DNA of 6,581 nucleotides from Syntrophaceae bacterium (GTDB lineage: Bacteria > Desulfobacterota > DTXE01), in the NCBI GenBank assembly GCA_012962595.1, contig DTXE01000497.1, positions 1 through 6,581 on the forward strand, given 5' to 3'. This document shows, piece after piece, positions 5,504-6,581 of this stretch. How positions within the stretch are numbered: position 1 is the stretch's first letter; every line of letters begins with the position of its first letter. The position numbers and the translations under genes are program-made. Below the pieces are notes generated by a model that saw nothing but the letters and a program-made list of their open reading frames with translations, did no database searches and had not been told where the DNA came from.

Positions 5504-6124
5504 CTAAGCCCTTTTGACTATAATAAGACTCTTCCGGCTACCGGGAACGGCCCCTTTAAGAAGGAGTAAGTTTTGTTCCGCCCTCACATCTATAACCTTC
5601 AAATTTTTTACGGTTACCCTCTCACTCCCCATATGTCCTGGCATTCTCTTACCTTTTATCACCCTAGAGGGAAAGGAGCTGCCACCGATAGAGCCAGGAC
5701 GTCGATGGGAGGTAGATCCATGGGTTTCAGGATGCCTACGAAATCCCCATCGTTTAATAACACCGGCAAAGCCTCTCCCTTTACTTACACCAGTTACATG
5801 AACAAGTTCCCCTGGTTTAAACATCTCCACAGTCACTTTCTGACCCACCTCTAAGGTCTCTGTGTCATCTATGGGAAACTCCTTCACATGGTAAAAGGCC
5901 TTATCCCCTGACTTCTTAAAATGGCCTAACAGGGGCTTATTGGTTCTAGATACCTTTTTTTCAAGAAAACCAACCTGGATAGCATTATAGCCATCAACAT
6001 CTGTGGTCTTTTTCTGAGTGACTATACATGGACCGGCTTTAAGCACGGTTACCGGAATAACCGTGCCATCTTCACCGAAAATCCTAGACATCCCCAATTT
6101 TATAGCAAGTATTCCATTAATCAT
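5504..6124 (-). CDS. rplC: 50S ribosomal protein L3
   Basis: The 206 residues match bacterial L3 in length. Diagnostic parts are the start GILAIKLGMSRIFGEDG, the central loop region with RRHPETHGSTSHRRPGSIGG (about 129-148), and KGKRMPGHMGSERVTV (about 157-171). L3 binds 23S rRNA early in assembly, and its internal loop reaches toward the peptidyl-transferase centre. The residue after PGSIG is Gly, where E. coli L3 has the Gln methylated by PrmB, so that modification is not expected. The ATG has no Shine-Dalgarno sequence at normal distance; an AGGAAG lies 21 nt upstream with a small AT-rich hairpin between. The start is still favoured because it gives the normal family N-terminus. Stop is TAG, 3 nt before rplD. 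Confidence 0.99.
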   Translation of the reverse strand: MINGILAIKLGMSRIFGEDGTVIPVTVLKAGPCIVTQKKTTDVDGYNAIQVGFLEKKVSRTNKPLLGHFKKSGDKAFYHVKEFPIDDTETLEVGQKVTVEMFKPGELVHVTGVSKGRGFAGVIKRWGFRRHPETHGSTSHRRPGSIGGSSFPSRVIKGKRMPGHMGSERVTVKNLKVIDVRAEQNLLLLKGAVPGSRKSLIIVKRA

Positions 6125-6151
6125 AGAATAATTAAGGTTCTTAATCTTCCT
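6125..6151 (-). other. Hairpin between a distant AGGAAG and the rplC start
   Basis: The 27-nt rpsJ-rplC gap reads AGGAAG (6151-6146), then the inverted repeat ATTAAG, AAC, CTTAAT (6145-6131), then TATTCT and the ATG. The purine motif is 21 nt from the ATG, too far for normal initiation, but if the 6-bp stem forms the effective distance becomes 6 nt. The stem is AT-rich with a three-base loop and would be marginal alone. Confidence 0.4.
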
Positions 6152-6460
6152 TTAAAGTTTGATCTCCACATCAACTCCTGCTGATAGATCAAGCTTCATT
6201 AGGGCATCGATGGTCTGTGGAGTAGGTTCCACTATATCAATCAGGCGTTTATGGGTCCTGATTTCAAATTGTTCCCTCGACTTTTTATCCACATGAGGGG
6301 AACGTAACACACAGTATTTATTGATGACTGTGGGAAGAGGTATAGGACCTGCTACCTTAGCACCTGTTCTCCTAGCAGTATCCACAATATCTTGAACCGA
6401 TCGGTCAAGCAACTTATGGTCATAGGCCTTTAATCTAATCCTTATTTTCTGAGCAGTCAT
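6152..6460 (-). CDS. rpsJ: 30S ribosomal protein S10
   Basis: This 102-residue protein matches S10 in length (usually 100-105). It carries the family segments [16 protein letters not shown] at the start, GPIPLPT near residues 40-46, the [14 protein letters not shown] loop, and the THKRLIDI stretch. S10 sits in the 30S head near S3 and S14; outside the ribosome the same protein pairs with NusB in transcription antitermination. The ATG start follows GGAGAGAG about 8-11 nt upstream, in the 21-nt gap after tuf. No long leader precedes it, so the long S10 leader through which L4 controls the operon in Escherichia coli is absent here. Stop is TAA. Confidence 0.99.
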   Translation of the reverse strand: MTAQKIRIRLKAYDHKLLDRSVQDIVDTARRTGAKVAGPIPLPTVINKYCVLRSPHVDKKSREQFEIRTHKRLIDIVEPTPQTIDALMKLDLSAGVDVEIKL

Positions 6461-6481
6461 TATTAAGCTCTCTCCATTCAG

Positions 6482-6581
6482 CTACTCTATAACCTTGGTA
6501 ACAACCCCTGCTCCCACGGTCTTTCCACCCTCTCTTATAGCAAACCTTAGACCCTCTTCCATGGCTATAGGGGTGATGAGG
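6482..6581 (-). CDS. tuf: Elongation factor Tu, C-terminal end (partial)
   Basis: Only the last 32 codons and a TAG stop are in the window; the gene continues past the right edge. The translated end contains [19 protein letters not shown] followed by [11 protein letters not shown], the very conserved end of EF-Tu domain III. EF-Tu is the cytosolic GTPase that delivers aminoacyl-tRNA to the ribosomal A site; its GTPase domain is outside the window, so nothing can be said about it. The stop lies 21 nt before rpsJ in the same orientation, so tuf and the S10 genes are probably co-transcribed, the common fused str-S10 arrangement. Identification is secure because this C-terminus is nearly invariant in bacteria. 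Confidence 0.97.
   Translation of the reverse strand, partial: LITPIAMEEGLRFAIREGGKTVGAGVVTKVIE

Noticed and set aside
124..6460. Frameshifts or truncations in ribosomal genes
   Set aside because: All fourteen complete genes have family-typical lengths, intact N- and C-termini and no internal stops.
1..6581. Mobile elements, CRISPR arrays, tRNA or rRNA genes
   Set aside because: No spaced identical repeats, transposase motifs, or tRNA-like cloverleaf segments were seen. Coding sequence plus short gaps account for the window.

Overview
The window is one uninterrupted stretch of the str/S10/spc ribosomal-protein operon, read entirely on the minus strand. It enters at the right edge and leaves at the left. 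In transcription order it holds the 3' end of tuf (EF-Tu), then rpsJ (S10), rplC (L3), rplD (L4), rplW (L23), rplB (L2), rpsS (S19), rplV (L22), rpsC (S3), rplP (L16), rpmC (L29), rpsQ (S17), rplN (L14), rplX (L24), rplE (L5), and the 5' part of rpsN (zinc-type S14), which runs off the left edge. All complete genes have normal family length and no frameshift or internal stop. Every plus-strand open frame lies antisense to one of these genes and looks like a shadow.

The gene order is the canonical bacterial one, with tuf directly ahead of rpsJ. The host is a bacterium with a moderately AT-rich genome. Arginine is largely AGA/AGG, zinc-ribbon forms of S14 and L24 are present, and TTG starts are common. 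The overall look fits a Desulfobacterota/deltaproteobacteria-like or related, possibly thermophilic, lineage. That assignment is inference from impression, not a phylogeny.

Most genes are packed tightly, with gaps of 0-27 nt or 4-8 nt overlaps, and translation is probably coupled along the mRNA. Three gaps break the pattern and hold the unusual material. The rplN-rplX gap (991-1079, 89 nt) contains a perfect 12-bp GC-rich inverted repeat that pairs an AGGAGG with a CCTCCT. It also has two flanking, mutually exclusive 7-bp stems and a good sigma70-like promoter (TTGAGA, 17 nt, TAGAAT) overlapping the palindrome. The rplV-rpsC gap (3030-3125, 96 nt) is filled by a degenerate heptanucleotide array that folds into a hairpin at its centre. 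The rpmC-rpsQ gap (1725-1785, 61 nt) can form a bipartite stem that takes in the rpmC stop codon.

Together the products build much of both subunits: L3, L4, L22, L23 and L2 at the peptidyl-transferase/exit-tunnel core, L5 and L16 at the tRNA-facing side, L14, L24 and L29 at the surface and exit, S3, S10, S14 and S19 in the 30S head, and S17 as an early 16S binder. No exotic new system was found. The best candidate for undescribed biology is the rplN-rplX intergenic element, which may be an internal control point separating the distal spc genes from the upstream operon.
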